Both the position numbers and the translations under genes were made by a program. Positions 1 through 8,903 of a DNA stretch of 34,378 nt are shown here, in pieces. The notes below the pieces were generated by a model. The model had not been told where the DNA came from and did no database searches. It saw only the letters and a list, made by a program, of their open reading frames with translations. The stretch lies in assembly GCA_024639205.1 (NCBI GenBank), contig JAHEIV010000002.1, positions 1 to 34,378 of the forward strand, read 5' to 3'. Each line of letters opens with the position of its first letter. The first letter of the stretch is position 1. This DNA comes from Deltaproteobacteria bacterium. GTDB lineage: Bacteria; Desulfobacterota; Desulfobacteria; Desulfobacterales; SG8-13.

Positions 1-1
1 G

Positions 2-634
2 GAAAAGGTCATCCTGACCCGGGAAAATCACCAACTGATGGAATCGCTCGGGCAGAAAAACAGCCAGCTGGAGAAAGCCAACCGGATTTTGAAAGATCTG
101 GCCTGCCGGGACGGGCTCACACGACTTTTCAACCATCGCTATTTCCAGGATGTGATTCACAACGAGATCCTCAGAACGAAACGCAACGGGGAAGTGTTTT
201 CGCTCCTTTTTCTGGACCTGGATCACTTCAAACATTACAACGACACTCACGGACACCTGGAAGGCGACCGACTGCTTCGAAAACTCGGTGAAATTTTGCT
301 CAAAGCGGTGAGAGGCTCCGACATCGTCGCCCGCTACGGCGGCGAGGAGTTTGTCATTATGATGCCGGCGACGCCGAAGAAAAATGCAGCCGTAATGGGA
401 GAGAAATTGCGCCGCTATATCGAGAATTTTCCTTTTCCGGGACGCGAAACCCAGCCGCTTCAGAAAGTGACCATCAGCGTTGGGATAGCCACTTACCCGG
501 AGGACGGAAAGGAAAGACCGGAGCTGGTGCAACGAGCCGACGAGGCCATGTACCGTGCCAAGAAACTCGGCCGGAATTCTGTCTGGACGGCCAAACCCGA
601 ACAAGCCAGTGGGGATCGTCAGACCGGAAGCTGA
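2..634 (+). CDS. Diguanylate cyclase (GGDEF domain), 5' end outside window
   Basis: Makes the second messenger cyclic di-GMP from two GTP (known for the GGDEF family). The reading frame is open to the left edge, so the N-terminus, probably a sensor or receiver part, is missing. Counting from the first visible ATG at 38, a short charged helix (residues 1-22) that looks like a coiled-coil linker leads into a complete GGDEF domain at about 23-185. The catalytic signature GGEEF is at residues 101-105. An RxxD motif (RGSD, 92-95) lies five residues before it, which is the usual product-inhibition I-site, so the enzyme should be active and feedback-controlled. The late motif ADEAMYRAK is also present. 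A response-regulator gene follows 93 bp downstream on the same strand, which suggests a signalling pair. The family call is secure; the input signal is unknown. Confidence 0.93.
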   Translation, partial: EKVILTRENHQLMESLGQKNSQLEKANRILKDLACRDGLTRLFNHRYFQDVIHNEILRTKRNGEVFSLLFLDLDHFKHYNDTHGHLEGDRLLRKLGEILLKAVRGSDIVARYGGEEFVIMMPATPKKNAAVMGEKLRRYIENFPFPGRETQPLQKVTISVGIATYPEDGKERPELVQRADEAMYRAKKLGRNSVWTAKPEQASGDRQTGS

Positions 635-727
635 GTTGCGATTCGCGTGTGAAATGATCGGTTCAGCAAAACCCTGTCCGTTCGGAGAAAGGTTGAAACC
701 GCCGACGGTCAGAAGGGAATTCAGACC

Positions 728-2686
728 ATGCAAAACATACTTGTCGTCGATGACGAAAAAACGCTGTTGATGATCATGACCGGTCGCTTTGAAGACTACA
801 AGGATCGGTTCAATGTCTTTACCGCCGGAAACGGAAAAGAAGCGGTCCAGGTCCTGGAGTCTGAAGAGATAGACCTGGTGGTAACCGACCTGAAGATGCC
901 GGAGATGGATGGAATCGAGCTGATCGCATACCTGAGCAACAAATTCCCCGCTGTGCCTTCCATCGCAGTCAGTGCATACTGTACGCCGGAGATTCAAAAT
1001 AAGCTCAAGGGGCTCGGTGCGTTGCGAGTAATGGACAAACCGGTTAATCTCGACCTTCTTGCCCAGGCGGTGCTCAACGGACTGGATCAGGTACACAAAG
1101 GCGGTTCGCTGAACTGCGTGTCGCTCAGCAGTTTTTTGCAGATCATAGAAATGGAGGAGAAAAGCTGTCGAATCGATGTCCACGCGAACAGTCAGCAACG
1201 CGGCAGTTTTTTCCTTGTCGGCGGTGAGCTGCGCGATGCCTCCTGCGGTGAACTGACCGGAGAGGCAGCCGCCTACGAGATGATCAGCTGGGAAAACACC
1301 CACCTGTATATTAAGGACCTGCCCAAGAAAATGCCGGAGAGGCGAATCGAGAAAGGGTTGATGTCGGTGGTGATGGAAGGGTTGCGCAAAAAAGATGAAG
1401 CCGGCCCGGAACAGGATGCGAAAGCGGCCTCCGGTGAGGATAAGCCGGCGGCGACAAAAAAGCAGTCTGTCAATCCGGGCCATGAGAAACAGCCGCCCGC
1501 CAGGTCGAATACCGTAAAGGTGATAAAAGCCGATTCGGACGATCCGGGGCCCGTTTTCGGTCCGGAAGACGACACCTTTACCAGTGAGTTGGACAACGTG
1601 CTCGATATACTGAGTGAAGATCCGGAGGTGGCCGAACTGAAAGATGCGGCCCCTGCGCCGAAAAAGCAACCGGGTGTCGATGTCGAGCGCTTTCTGCTGC
1701 CGGCCGATATTCTGGATGCGGCCGGAGCAGACCAAACCGGCGCCGAGATAATTTCTGCGCTGATACAGAAAACCGGTGCTGCAGCGCCGGTAGATGTGGC
1801 GATTCTGCTGACACCGGTGGAGGGAAGAGCCGACGGAATTCGTATCAGCAATCTGATATACGCTGACCAGCGGAACGTTGCCACCAGTACCATTATGCCG
1901 CTTTCAAATTCGCTGATCGCTCAGGTTCTGGAGCGCAAAGTGCCGGCGGCGCTGAACCTGGCAGACCTGCCGCCCGGCAGTGTCGAACAGAAGCTGCTTG
2001 ACCGGTTGGAGATGAAATCTTGTCTTTTGGTACCGCTGGCCGGTGAAGGGAGTTCGCCCGTCCTGTTGATCCTGGCCGCCCGCCAGGAGGGACAGTACGA
2101 TAATGGCGGTCCGGAGCTGGAATGGGTCATCGGCGGACTGCCCCTGGCGCTTGAGAGGAGGCAGCTGCAAAAAGGGCTTTCCGGTTACAGGCAGGTGGCC
2201 GAAGTCGTTCGGCACATTGAAGGAGCCGTGCTGTCCGGTACTATCGAGATCGAACCACTGTTTAAGAATGTAATGAACCGGATTCGCACGATTTTCCAGG
2301 TAGAGGCCGGCTCGCTGTTTCTCAAAGAAAAAGACCGCCTGAAGATGGCCATGTCGTTTAATACGATCACCGGATCGCTCAAGAAATTCCAGCTTAATAT
2401 CGGCCAGGGGATTGCCGGGACCGTTGCAGCCAAAGGCAAACCTATTATCGTCAATGATGCCCAGAAATCAGAGATTTTATTGCGGGAAATCGACAAACAG
2501 ACAGGCTTTACCACCCGATCGGTTCTCTGCGTCCCGCTGGTTGCTCATAAAAAGGTCATCGGGGTTCTCGAGATTCTCAACAAATCCGACCAGGAATTTA
2601 CTTCTGAAGATGAACGTCTTTTGCTTTCCATCGCATCCGCTTTGAGCATCGCCCTGGTATTCAAACGGAGCCAATCCGGCCGCTAG
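728..2686 (+). CDS. Response regulator: REC + DUF4388-like + GAF domains
   Basis: Soluble 652-residue regulator. Residues 1-120 form a receiver domain with acidic pocket D8/D9, probable phospho-acceptor D54 (context VTDLKMPEMDG), S82 and K104. Residues about 125-200 resemble DUF4388, a domain often placed after receivers in delta-proteobacterial and myxobacterial signalling proteins. Residues 225-320 are a charged, Pro/Ala-rich linker of low complexity. Residues 325-480 look like a degenerate GAF-type module, and 500-650 are a clear GAF domain (AGSLFL, GQGIAG, SVLCVPL, GVLEILNK). There is no DNA-binding or enzymatic output domain, so it probably acts through protein contacts or by sensing a small ligand. 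The start is the ATG after an AAGGGA-like ribosome site. Its nearness to the GGDEF gene suggests c-di-GMP-linked signalling; that link is inference. Confidence 0.88.
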   Translation: MQNILVVDDEKTLLMIMTGRFEDYKDRFNVFTAGNGKEAVQVLESEEIDLVVTDLKMPEMDGIELIAYLSNKFPAVPSIAVSAYCTPEIQNKLKGLGALRVMDKPVNLDLLAQAVLNGLDQVHKGGSLNCVSLSSFLQIIEMEEKSCRIDVHANSQQRGSFFLVGGELRDASCGELTGEAAAYEMISWENTHLYIKDLPKKMPERRIEKGLMSVVMEGLRKKDEAGPEQDAKAASGEDKPAATKKQSVNPGHEKQPPARSNTVKVIKADSDDPGPVFGPEDDTFTSELDNVLDILSEDPEVAELKDAAPAPKKQPGVDVERFLLPADILDAAGADQTGAEIISALIQKTGAAAPVDVAILLTPVEGRADGIRISNLIYADQRNVATSTIMPLSNSLIAQVLERKVPAALNLADLPPGSVEQKLLDRLEMKSCLLVPLAGEGSSPVLLILAARQEGQYDNGGPELEWVIGGLPLALERRQLQKGLSGYRQVAEVVRHIEGAVLSGTIEIEPLFKNVMNRIRTIFQVEAGSLFLKEKDRLKMAMSFNTITGSLKKFQLNIGQGIAGTVAAKGKPIIVNDAQKSEILLREIDKQTGFTTRSVLCVPLVAHKKVIGVLEILNKSDQEFTSEDERLLLSIASALSIALVFKRSQSGR

Positions 2687-2720
2687 CGGTTTTTACGATA
2701 CACAACGGACGATAACACCA

Positions 2721-2743
2721 AGCCTGCCTGTCGGGCGCAGGCT
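2721..2743 (+). terminator. Stem-loop in the gap after the response regulator gene
   Basis: AGCCTGC at 2721-2727 pairs perfectly with GCAGGCT at 2737-2743 around a 9-nt loop, 35 bp after the regulator stop codon. No U-tract follows, so it is at best a weak or factor-assisted terminator. Confidence 0.3.
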
Positions 2744-2764
2744 CAAAGCCCCCGGGACCGTCGA

Positions 2765-2793
2765 TTGACGGTTTTGCCTCCAGGTCTTATGTT
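2765..2793 (+). promoter_or_regulatory. Candidate sigma-70 promoter of the aminopeptidase gene
   Basis: TTGACG (2765-2770), a 17-bp spacer and TATGTT (2788-2793) lie 37 bp before the aminopeptidase start codon. That codon is preceded by the ribosome site CTGGAGG at 2818-2824. The match is by eye only. Confidence 0.4.
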
Positions 2794-2829
2794 TGACGTC
2801 GTTGGCATCAAACTCCCCTGGAGGTATGG

Positions 2830-5331
2830 ATGAACAATTTTGTCCCCACTCACTATCACATTTCCCTTACTCCGGATCTTACCAGTTTCCGATTCTCGGG
2901 ACAGGTTACCCTATCGGGCGAGCTGACTCAGCCGGCCGATGAAGTCGTACTTCACGCGCTGGAGCTGGATATCTCTGCATGCAGCGCCTGGATCCGCAGC
3001 AACCGGGTGAACTGCACCGTCACTCTGGTACCTGAAAAGGAACAGCTGCGCATTCGGCTGCCGAGAAGGTCCGATGGTGATATTCGAATAAAAATCGAAT
3101 ACAGCGGGTCGATCAACGACCGGATGGCCGGATTTTACCGCAGCCGGTACCAGGTATCCGGTCAGACCCACTATATTGCAGTTACCCAGTTTCAGGAAAG
3201 CGACGCCCGGAGGGCGTTTCCCTGTCAGGATCACCCGGATAGAAAAGCGACCTTCGATGTGGAGATGACCGTTGACCAGGACCTGGTCGCCATATCCAAC
3301 GGTACGGCAGCCGAGGAAGTTGATCTCGGAAACGGGAAAAAGCGCGTTCGCTTCACCCAAACCCCCCGCATGTCGACTTATTTGCTTTTCTTTGGTGTCG
3401 GTGCATTTGAAAGCGTCCGGGACGAGACAGATGATCGGGTGCGGGCCGTCACCACGCCGGGAATGACCCCCTATGCCCATTACGGACTCGATTTTGGCCG
3501 CAAAGCACTTCAGTTTTGTGAACAATACTACCGGATTCCCTACCCGCTGCCAAAAATGGATCTGCTCGCCATCCCTGATTTCGCTTTTGGCGCAATGGAA
3601 AACTGGGGTGCCATCACCTTCCGCGAAAACCTTCTCCTGCACTATCCGAATATCACCTCCCGCTCGGGGGAAGAACGGATCTGTGAGGTGATTGCCCACG
3701 AGATCGCCCACCAGTGGTTCGGGAACCTGGTTACGCCATCCGATTGGAAGTACCTCTGGCTTAACGAAAGCTTTGCCACCTTTTTCGGTTACGGGGTCGT
3801 GGATCACCATTACCCGGAGTGGGGAATCTGGGAGCAATTCCTGGGGGGACAGACCAACTCCGCCCTGGCGAGAGACGGCATGCATGAGACGTTTGCCATC
3901 GAAATCCCCGGCGGAGACCATGTCGTGATCAACTCCAGCACCGCCCCCATCATTTACAGCAAGGGAGGCAGCATCTTACGGCAGGTCAAAGGCTACATCG
4001 GAGATAAAAATTTCAGAAACGGTTTGACCCGTTACCTTGAAACCCACGCCTATGGAAATACCGCCAGCCATCATCTTTGGGAAGCATTTGAAGAGGCATC
4101 CGAGCAGCCGATCACAAAGATGATGCAAAGCTGGATCGAACAGCCGGGTTATCCCCTGGTAAGCGTCAGCAAGGAAAACGACACGCTGATCCTGAAACAG
4201 CACCGGTTCACCTACCTGCCCAATTCCTTCGATCAGCACTGGAACATACCGATCAACATCGCTGTTTTAAAAACAAGCGGAGAAACACAGATCGTGCAGA
4301 CCCTGTTGACGGAAAAAGAGCAGTCTGTGCCGCTGGGTGAAGAACCGGTGGCTTACAAGATCAACGCCGGCCAGAGTGGTTTTTACCGCACCCACTATAG
4401 CGATGTCCAGGCGCTTGCATCCCTTTCACGCTATGTCGAAACCCGGGAGCTTCCCGCAGCGGATCGCTGGGGATTGCAGAACGATTTATATGCCCTGGTC
4501 AGAAGCGGGCAAGTCAGTATCGATGCTTATCTGCGATTTCTGGAATCATACCGGCACGAAGATGCCTATCTTCCTGTTGTGAGCCTTACCGCAAATCTTT
4601 TTCAGGCGTATCTGCTGCTGGACAACAGCGGCCGTCACAAGGTTGCTGCCGCCGGAAAGGCAATACTTGAAAACGCTCTGAAGCGAGCCGGCTTCGAGCC
4701 TGCGAAAAGCGAGCCCTTCACCGTTTCGCTGATGCGGGATCAAATCATTTTTCCTGCGGTTGAATTTGGTGCCGAGAGCATTGCTGAATTTGCCCATCAA
4801 AAATATATTGCGCTTGCCACGGGCAATGAAACAGTGCACCCCGACATCCAAAAGGCCGTCTTCCAGGTGGGCGCCTCGAAGGGCGCCTCCAAGCAGCTCG
4901 ATTGGCTCTTGACGCGTTTCCGGCAATCGGAAAGTGAACACGAGCGCCTGAACATTCTTGCCGCTTTGGGCTGTTTCAGAGCGCCGGAGCAGATCGAAGA
5001 AGCCTTACGATTCGCCCTCGACGAAGTGCCGGACAGGAACAAGTTTATCCCGATTGTCGCCATGGCCGGCAATGCGCATGCCGTGAATCTTCTGTGGGAT
5101 TGGTACCGGGCGCACCGCGAAGAATTGGAGAATTTTCATCCCTTGCTCTACGAACGCGTAATTGCCGCGATTTTCCCGATGGTCGCACAGCAACAGGCCG
5201 ATGCGGTCAAACGCTTTGCTGAGAGCTATTTGAAAGAGCGGCCACAGCTTCACGACGTACTGCGGCTTTCGCTCGAAAAGCTGGAAATCAATCTGCGTTT
5301 CCGGAAAAGCCACTCGACCACCAAGACATAA
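2830..5331 (+). CDS. M1-family zinc aminopeptidase
   Basis: 833-residue metallo-aminopeptidase that removes N-terminal residues from peptides. The substrate-anchoring motif GAMEN is at residues 254-258. The zinc site HEIAH is at 290-294, and the third zinc ligand glutamate lies about 19 residues later in LNESFA. The order is typical of the family: N-terminal beta-saddle domain (about 1-195), thermolysin-like catalytic domain (about 196-440), a beta domain, and a helical C-terminal domain (about 530-833). Size and layout resemble the ERAP/tricorn-interacting-factor type more than E. coli PepN. No signal peptide is seen, so it is probably cytoplasmic. The start follows a good GGAGG site; a second ATG 4 bp upstream is out of frame. 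It has its own candidate promoter and appears to be a single-gene unit. Precise substrate preference cannot be read from sequence. Confidence 0.95.
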   Translation: MNNFVPTHYHISLTPDLTSFRFSGQVTLSGELTQPADEVVLHALELDISACSAWIRSNRVNCTVTLVPEKEQLRIRLPRRSDGDIRIKIEYSGSINDRMAGFYRSRYQVSGQTHYIAVTQFQESDARRAFPCQDHPDRKATFDVEMTVDQDLVAISNGTAAEEVDLGNGKKRVRFTQTPRMSTYLLFFGVGAFESVRDETDDRVRAVTTPGMTPYAHYGLDFGRKALQFCEQYYRIPYPLPKMDLLAIPDFAFGAMENWGAITFRENLLLHYPNITSRSGEERICEVIAHEIAHQWFGNLVTPSDWKYLWLNESFATFFGYGVVDHHYPEWGIWEQFLGGQTNSALARDGMHETFAIEIPGGDHVVINSSTAPIIYSKGGSILRQVKGYIGDKNFRNGLTRYLETHAYGNTASHHLWEAFEEASEQPITKMMQSWIEQPGYPLVSVSKENDTLILKQHRFTYLPNSFDQHWNIPINIAVLKTSGETQIVQTLLTEKEQSVPLGEEPVAYKINAGQSGFYRTHYSDVQALASLSRYVETRELPAADRWGLQNDLYALVRSGQVSIDAYLRFLESYRHEDAYLPVVSLTANLFQAYLLLDNSGRHKVAAAGKAILENALKRAGFEPAKSEPFTVSLMRDQIIFPAVEFGAESIAEFAHQKYIALATGNETVHPDIQKAVFQVGASKGASKQLDWLLTRFRQSESEHERLNILAALGCFRAPEQIEEALRFALDEVPDRNKFIPIVAMAGNAHAVNLLWDWYRAHREELENFHPLLYERVIAAIFPMVAQQQADAVKRFAESYLKERPQLHDVLRLSLEKLEINLRFRKSHSTTKT

Positions 5332-5379
5332 ATCTTCTCGCCTGGCAGGAAAGCTTCTTCAACTCGGTTTCCGCTGAGT

Positions 5380-5423
5380 CCAAGCGCCATCCCGGCAGCT
5401 GTATGGTTGAATGCGGCGCTTGG
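5380..5423. repeat. Perfect 9-bp inverted repeat (stem-loop) after the aminopeptidase gene
   Basis: CCAAGCGCC (5380-5388) and GGCGCTTGG (5415-5423) are exact reverse complements around a 26-nt spacer, starting 49 bp after the aminopeptidase stop. It could slow transcription or protect the mRNA end. There is no T-run. Confidence 0.45.
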
Positions 5424-5764
5424 CCACTTCAACGGTTTTTCCCGGATTCCACCGCCGCATGAATCCTGCCGGCATCCGCTGACAACCATTTTCGTCTCAG
5501 CAAACCCTGACTCCCTCTCCGGGCAACTCTGCAGCTTTCGGCTGCGATGGCATCTGTGGATGCCGACAGGATTATTTCTTTGTCGTTTATGATACTCTCC
5601 GGTTGAAGAAACTGGTTCAAGGATTTGATCAAAAAATTGACGTGTTCCAGTGTGCTCGCTTCTAACACCGTGGTAAAAGATCTGCTCTGACAAGCCAGGG
5701 GATGGGGCCGGTACATAGCTGGATTTCAGCGGTTGCTCGTCCCGGCAGGACCCAACAAGAATCC

Positions 5765-5791
5765 TTGACATGACAAGCGATATTATATAAC
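5765..5791 (+). promoter_or_regulatory. Candidate promoter of the ACIII-cbb3 operon
   Basis: A consensus -35 box TTGACA (5765-5770) is followed after 15 bp by TATAAC (5786-5791). The spacing is shorter than the ideal 17 bp. If used, it gives a leader of roughly 125 nt before actB. Confidence 0.35.
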
Positions 5792-5873
5792 CGATTAAGG
5801 CAAATCATTCCGCCCACGGTTGTCATTATTTTGAACATCCTAGTGGCACGAACCAGTTTTAACTCGGCTGCGA

Positions 5874-5920
5874 GGTTAGGCGACAGCCACTAACCCAATC
5901 TGATCGCGGAGAACTTGGGT
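5874..5920 (+). promoter_or_regulatory. actB leader: two mutually exclusive hairpins around the ribosome site
   Basis: Hairpin 1 pairs GGTTAGGC (5874-5881) with GCC and TAACC (5886-5888, 5891-5895) around a GACA loop, with a 2-nt bulge. Hairpin 2 pairs ACCCAA (5893-5898) with TTGGGT (5915-5920) and holds the probable Shine-Dalgarno GGAG (5908-5911) in its loop. The two share ACC at 5893-5895, so they cannot form together. Switch-like control is inference. Confidence 0.35.
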
Positions 5921-5922
5921 CC

Positions 5923-8889
5923 ATGGATCGGCGAACTTTTCTAAAAATTGTCGGTATGGGAAGCGTGTCAATGGCGGTCGGCTGCACTCCCGATCCTTAC
6001 AATGCCCCCAGACCGGAAAAACACCTGTTTTCTTTGATTCACGCCCCGGAGGATATGGTTACGGGTCGGGCCAGCTGGTATGCAACCACCTGCCGGGAAT
6101 GCCCTGCCGGCTGTGGGATGCTGGCCGGCAACCGGGAAGGCCGGGTGATCAAGGTCGAAGGAAACCCTCTTCATCCGGTGAATCGCGGAAAGCTCTGTAT
6201 GCGGGGCCAGGCGAGCCTGCAGGGCATCTTCAATCCGGACCGGATTCGCAGCCCCCTTCTCAAAAGTGAGGGCGGCTGGCGCACAATCTCCTATGCCGAG
6301 GCCGAACGGCTGCTATTGGAGAAGACAGCACAAGCTGCCGGTTCCGGAGATAACCGGGTCCGAATGGTAACCGAGGTGGTCGGCGACACCCTGCTGCAAC
6401 TTTGCACCGATTCGCTTGCCCAATGGAAATCCGCTCCACCGTTGGTCTTTGAGCCGTTTGCGTACGAGTCTTTGAAAACGGCCAACGAACTTGCTTTCGG
6501 CGTCAAGGGTCTTGCTTCCTACCGTCTGGAAGAGGCGGATCTGCTGGTGGCATTCGGCGCCGATTTTCTGGAAACCTGGCTGTCACCAGTGGAGTATGCC
6601 CGCAAATTCAAGCAGATGCATGCGCTGCGCGATGGGCGGAAAGGTCGCTTTATTTTCATCAGCCCATACGAGTCGCTGACCGGCACCAATGCGGATCTGT
6701 GGCTGGACTGCCGGCCCGGCAGTGAAGCCATCGTGCTACTTGGGCTGATTCGAGAGGCCCTGAAGCGCGGTCGGCCGACCGGATTCAGCCGCAAATTGCG
6801 TTATCAGCTGCAAAACTCCGCTTCTGCATACAACAAAGAAAAGGTCTCTCAGCTTTCGGGCATATCGATCCAAGATTTCGAGCGTGTCGCCGAGGCATTG
6901 AGACGGGCCAGCCGGCCGCTGGTCTTGGGAACGGGGCTCGGCAACGGTGGCCCCAACTCCTTGCAGACCAACGTGGCCGTCAACCTGCTGAACGTGATCC
7001 TGGATCCGGATCTTTCACTTTTCGACTTCGAGCAGCGCCATCGGGTTGAAGTGGCCGCATCGCTTGCCGAGGTGAAGCAAACTTTCCGCAAGCTCCAGGA
7101 CGCGCCGCCGGATCTTTTGCTGCTCAACAATGTCAATCCGGTATTTTCGCTTGCCGACGGTGGGAAAATCGAAGAGATCATTCAAAATCCAGCCATATTC
7201 ACGGTCTCATTCAGCAACTTCATGGACGAAACCTCCGCCAAAGCGGATCTGGTTTTTCCGGTCCGACTGGCGCTGGAAAGCTGGGACGAATACAGCGGCA
7301 AACAGGCAATGGTCTCCACCCTGCAACCGGCCATGGGCCGGTTGACCGAAGCCCCCATGCTCGGTGATTTGCTGTTGCGGGCGGCTGGCGGGGAGAAGAA
7401 ACCGACCGGCGGTTACAAAGGACATCTGGTAGCCCGGATGCTTTCCAGGGGCGATATCAGTGGGGAATTAGACTGGCTCAAGGCCGTTCAACACGGTGGC
7501 ATCCACCAGCCGCCCGCACCGAAGAGATACAAAGGCAGAGCCGGAGGGCCGACCGCTGAAAAAATTCAGGAGCTATTCTCCGCGCTGGAAAAACCGCAGT
7601 CCTCGGACTTGGTTTTTGCCGCTGCACCGAGCCTGCGGTTTTTTGACGGACGCGGGGCCAACCGGCCCTGGTTGTGTGAAATCCCCGACCCGATCACCCG
7701 GGTGGCCTGGCAGACGCCGGTGTTGATGCATCCAGACACCCTTAAGCAACATGGCTTGAATCACGGCGCGTCGATACAAATCAAAACCGACCGGGGGGAG
7801 CTGTCGGCACCGGTGTACCAGACCCATAGCGTGCGTCCCGGTATGCTGGTAATGGGCATCGGGCAGGGCCACACGGCCTATGGTCGGTACGCCGAGGGCA
7901 TGGGGAAGAATCCCCTGCGGCTGCTGCCCCCGGATACGGACCCCAGGACAGGCGGACCGCGCTTTTTCACCGGCGAGGTTCAGCTGGCTAAAAGCGTCCA
8001 TAAAGTAAAATTGGCCTCCACCGATGGCAGCCGCAGTCAACAGGGCCGGAAAATCGCTCTCACCATTGGATTGGACTCGCTGGAGGATCTGAAAAAGCGA
8101 AAGCTCTCGGGTTTGACCATGTCGGATTTTCCGCTGGTGCTGCCCCTGCCGGAAGGATACGATTCCAAGCGCGATTTTTACAAGCCTCACGACCACGTTG
8201 GATACCGGTGGGCCATGGTGGTGGATATGGACCGCTGCATCGGCTGCGGGGCCTGCGCTGCAGGGTGTTATGCGGAGAACAACATCGGTCTCGTCGGGGA
8301 GAAACGCGTAGCACAGGGCAGAGAGATGGCCTGGCTCAGCGTGGAACGCTACGAAGATCAAGGTGATGCGAAGAAGCTCATCTTTCTGCCGCTGATGTGC
8401 CAGCACTGCGACAACGCACCCTGTGAGTCGGTGTGCCCGGTCTATGCGCCCCATCACAACAAAGAGGGCATGAACAACCAGATTTACAACCGCTGTATCG
8501 GCACCCGTTATTGCTCCCAGAACTGCCCGTATAAAGTCCGGCGCTTCAACTGGTTCAGCTGGAAATGGCCCGAGCCGCTTGAACTGCAGCTTAATCCAAA
8601 CGTCACCGTGCGCGCCAAAGGGGTCATGGAAAAGTGTTCCTTCTGTGTGCAGCGAATCAAGGACGCTCACAACAAATCCAAAAATGAAGACCGAAAAATT
8701 CGTGACGGTGAAATCATACCGGCCTGCGTGCAGACCTGTCCGACCGAGGCACTGTCGTTCGGCAACCTGATGGATCCAAACAGCCGGGTGCGCAAACTGG
8801 CAGCAGATCCGCGCGCTTATCAGATTATGGGATACCTGAACACCAAGCCGGCGGTGTTCTACATGAAGAAGGTGACCCAGCAGGTGTAG
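5923..8889 (+). CDS. actB: Alternative complex III subunit ActB (molybdopterin-like + Fe-S fusion)
   Basis: Large peripheral iron-sulfur subunit (988 aa) of alternative complex III, the quinol:cytochrome c/acceptor oxidoreductase. The N-terminus has a twin-arginine signal (RRTFLK, residues 3-8) and a possible lipobox ending at C21 (AVGC), so it is exported folded and perhaps lipid-anchored. Residues about 50-700 match the molybdopterin-oxidoreductase fold. Residues about 760-960 are a ferredoxin-like domain with four cysteine groups (CIGCGACAAGC; CQHCDNAPCESVC; CIGTRYCSQNC; CSFC...CVQTC), typical of the ActB2/PsrB/QrcC type. Unusually, the N-terminal domain keeps C57-x2-C60-x3-C64-x27-C92, a complete [4Fe-4S] motif; many ActB proteins, as I recall, have lost it. 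It is followed 105 bp later by actC. A Psr-like or Qrc-like enzyme is the alternative, but the B1-B2 fusion and the actCDF neighbours favour ACIII. Confidence 0.92.
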   Translation: MDRRTFLKIVGMGSVSMAVGCTPDPYNAPRPEKHLFSLIHAPEDMVTGRASWYATTCRECPAGCGMLAGNREGRVIKVEGNPLHPVNRGKLCMRGQASLQGIFNPDRIRSPLLKSEGGWRTISYAEAERLLLEKTAQAAGSGDNRVRMVTEVVGDTLLQLCTDSLAQWKSAPPLVFEPFAYESLKTANELAFGVKGLASYRLEEADLLVAFGADFLETWLSPVEYARKFKQMHALRDGRKGRFIFISPYESLTGTNADLWLDCRPGSEAIVLLGLIREALKRGRPTGFSRKLRYQLQNSASAYNKEKVSQLSGISIQDFERVAEALRRASRPLVLGTGLGNGGPNSLQTNVAVNLLNVILDPDLSLFDFEQRHRVEVAASLAEVKQTFRKLQDAPPDLLLLNNVNPVFSLADGGKIEEIIQNPAIFTVSFSNFMDETSAKADLVFPVRLALESWDEYSGKQAMVSTLQPAMGRLTEAPMLGDLLLRAAGGEKKPTGGYKGHLVARMLSRGDISGELDWLKAVQHGGIHQPPAPKRYKGRAGGPTAEKIQELFSALEKPQSSDLVFAAAPSLRFFDGRGANRPWLCEIPDPITRVAWQTPVLMHPDTLKQHGLNHGASIQIKTDRGELSAPVYQTHSVRPGMLVMGIGQGHTAYGRYAEGMGKNPLRLLPPDTDPRTGGPRFFTGEVQLAKSVHKVKLASTDGSRSQQGRKIALTIGLDSLEDLKKRKLSGLTMSDFPLVLPLPEGYDSKRDFYKPHDHVGYRWAMVVDMDRCIGCGACAAGCYAENNIGLVGEKRVAQGREMAWLSVERYEDQGDAKKLIFLPLMCQHCDNAPCESVCPVYAPHHNKEGMNNQIYNRCIGTRYCSQNCPYKVRRFNWFSWKWPEPLELQLNPNVTVRAKGVMEKCSFCVQRIKDAHNKSKNEDRKIRDGEIIPACVQTCPTEALSFGNLMDPNSRVRKLAADPRAYQIMGYLNTKPAVFYMKKVTQQV

Positions 8890-8903
8890 CCGATCGGTTG
8901 AGT

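Larger units (their letters stand above)
5332..5922. other. 591-bp gap: stem-loops, no recognisable gene
   Basis: No convincing gene is seen. Overlapping minus-strand open frames exist at 5250-5771 and 5429-5716, but neither has a recognisable family, and the longer one runs into the aminopeptidase gene. Structure is present: a 9-bp perfect inverted repeat at 5380-5388/5415-5423, a 6-bp tetraloop hairpin GGCATC-TGTG-GATGCC at 5549-5564, and the promoter and leader elements of actB. A decayed minus-strand gene cannot be excluded. Confidence 0.5.

Noticed and set aside
2911..3921. 336-codon minus-strand open frame
   Set aside because: Antisense to the aminopeptidase catalytic domain with GAMEN and HEIAH motifs; no family signal in the antisense product.
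5624..5633. TTTGATCAAA palindrome as an FNR-type site
   Set aside because: An FNR site needs TTGAT and ATCAA separated by 4 bp; here the halves are fused, and the site lies about 135 bp before the promoter candidate.
5250..5771. 173-codon minus-strand frame in the 591-bp gap
   Set aside because: It overlaps the end of the aminopeptidase gene, has no ribosome site that I can see and no recognisable sequence. Kept only as part of the gap description.
5844..5860. TGGCACG resembling a sigma-54 -24 element upstream of actB
   Set aside because: The -12 position reads AGTT in place of TTGC, so the essential GC is missing.
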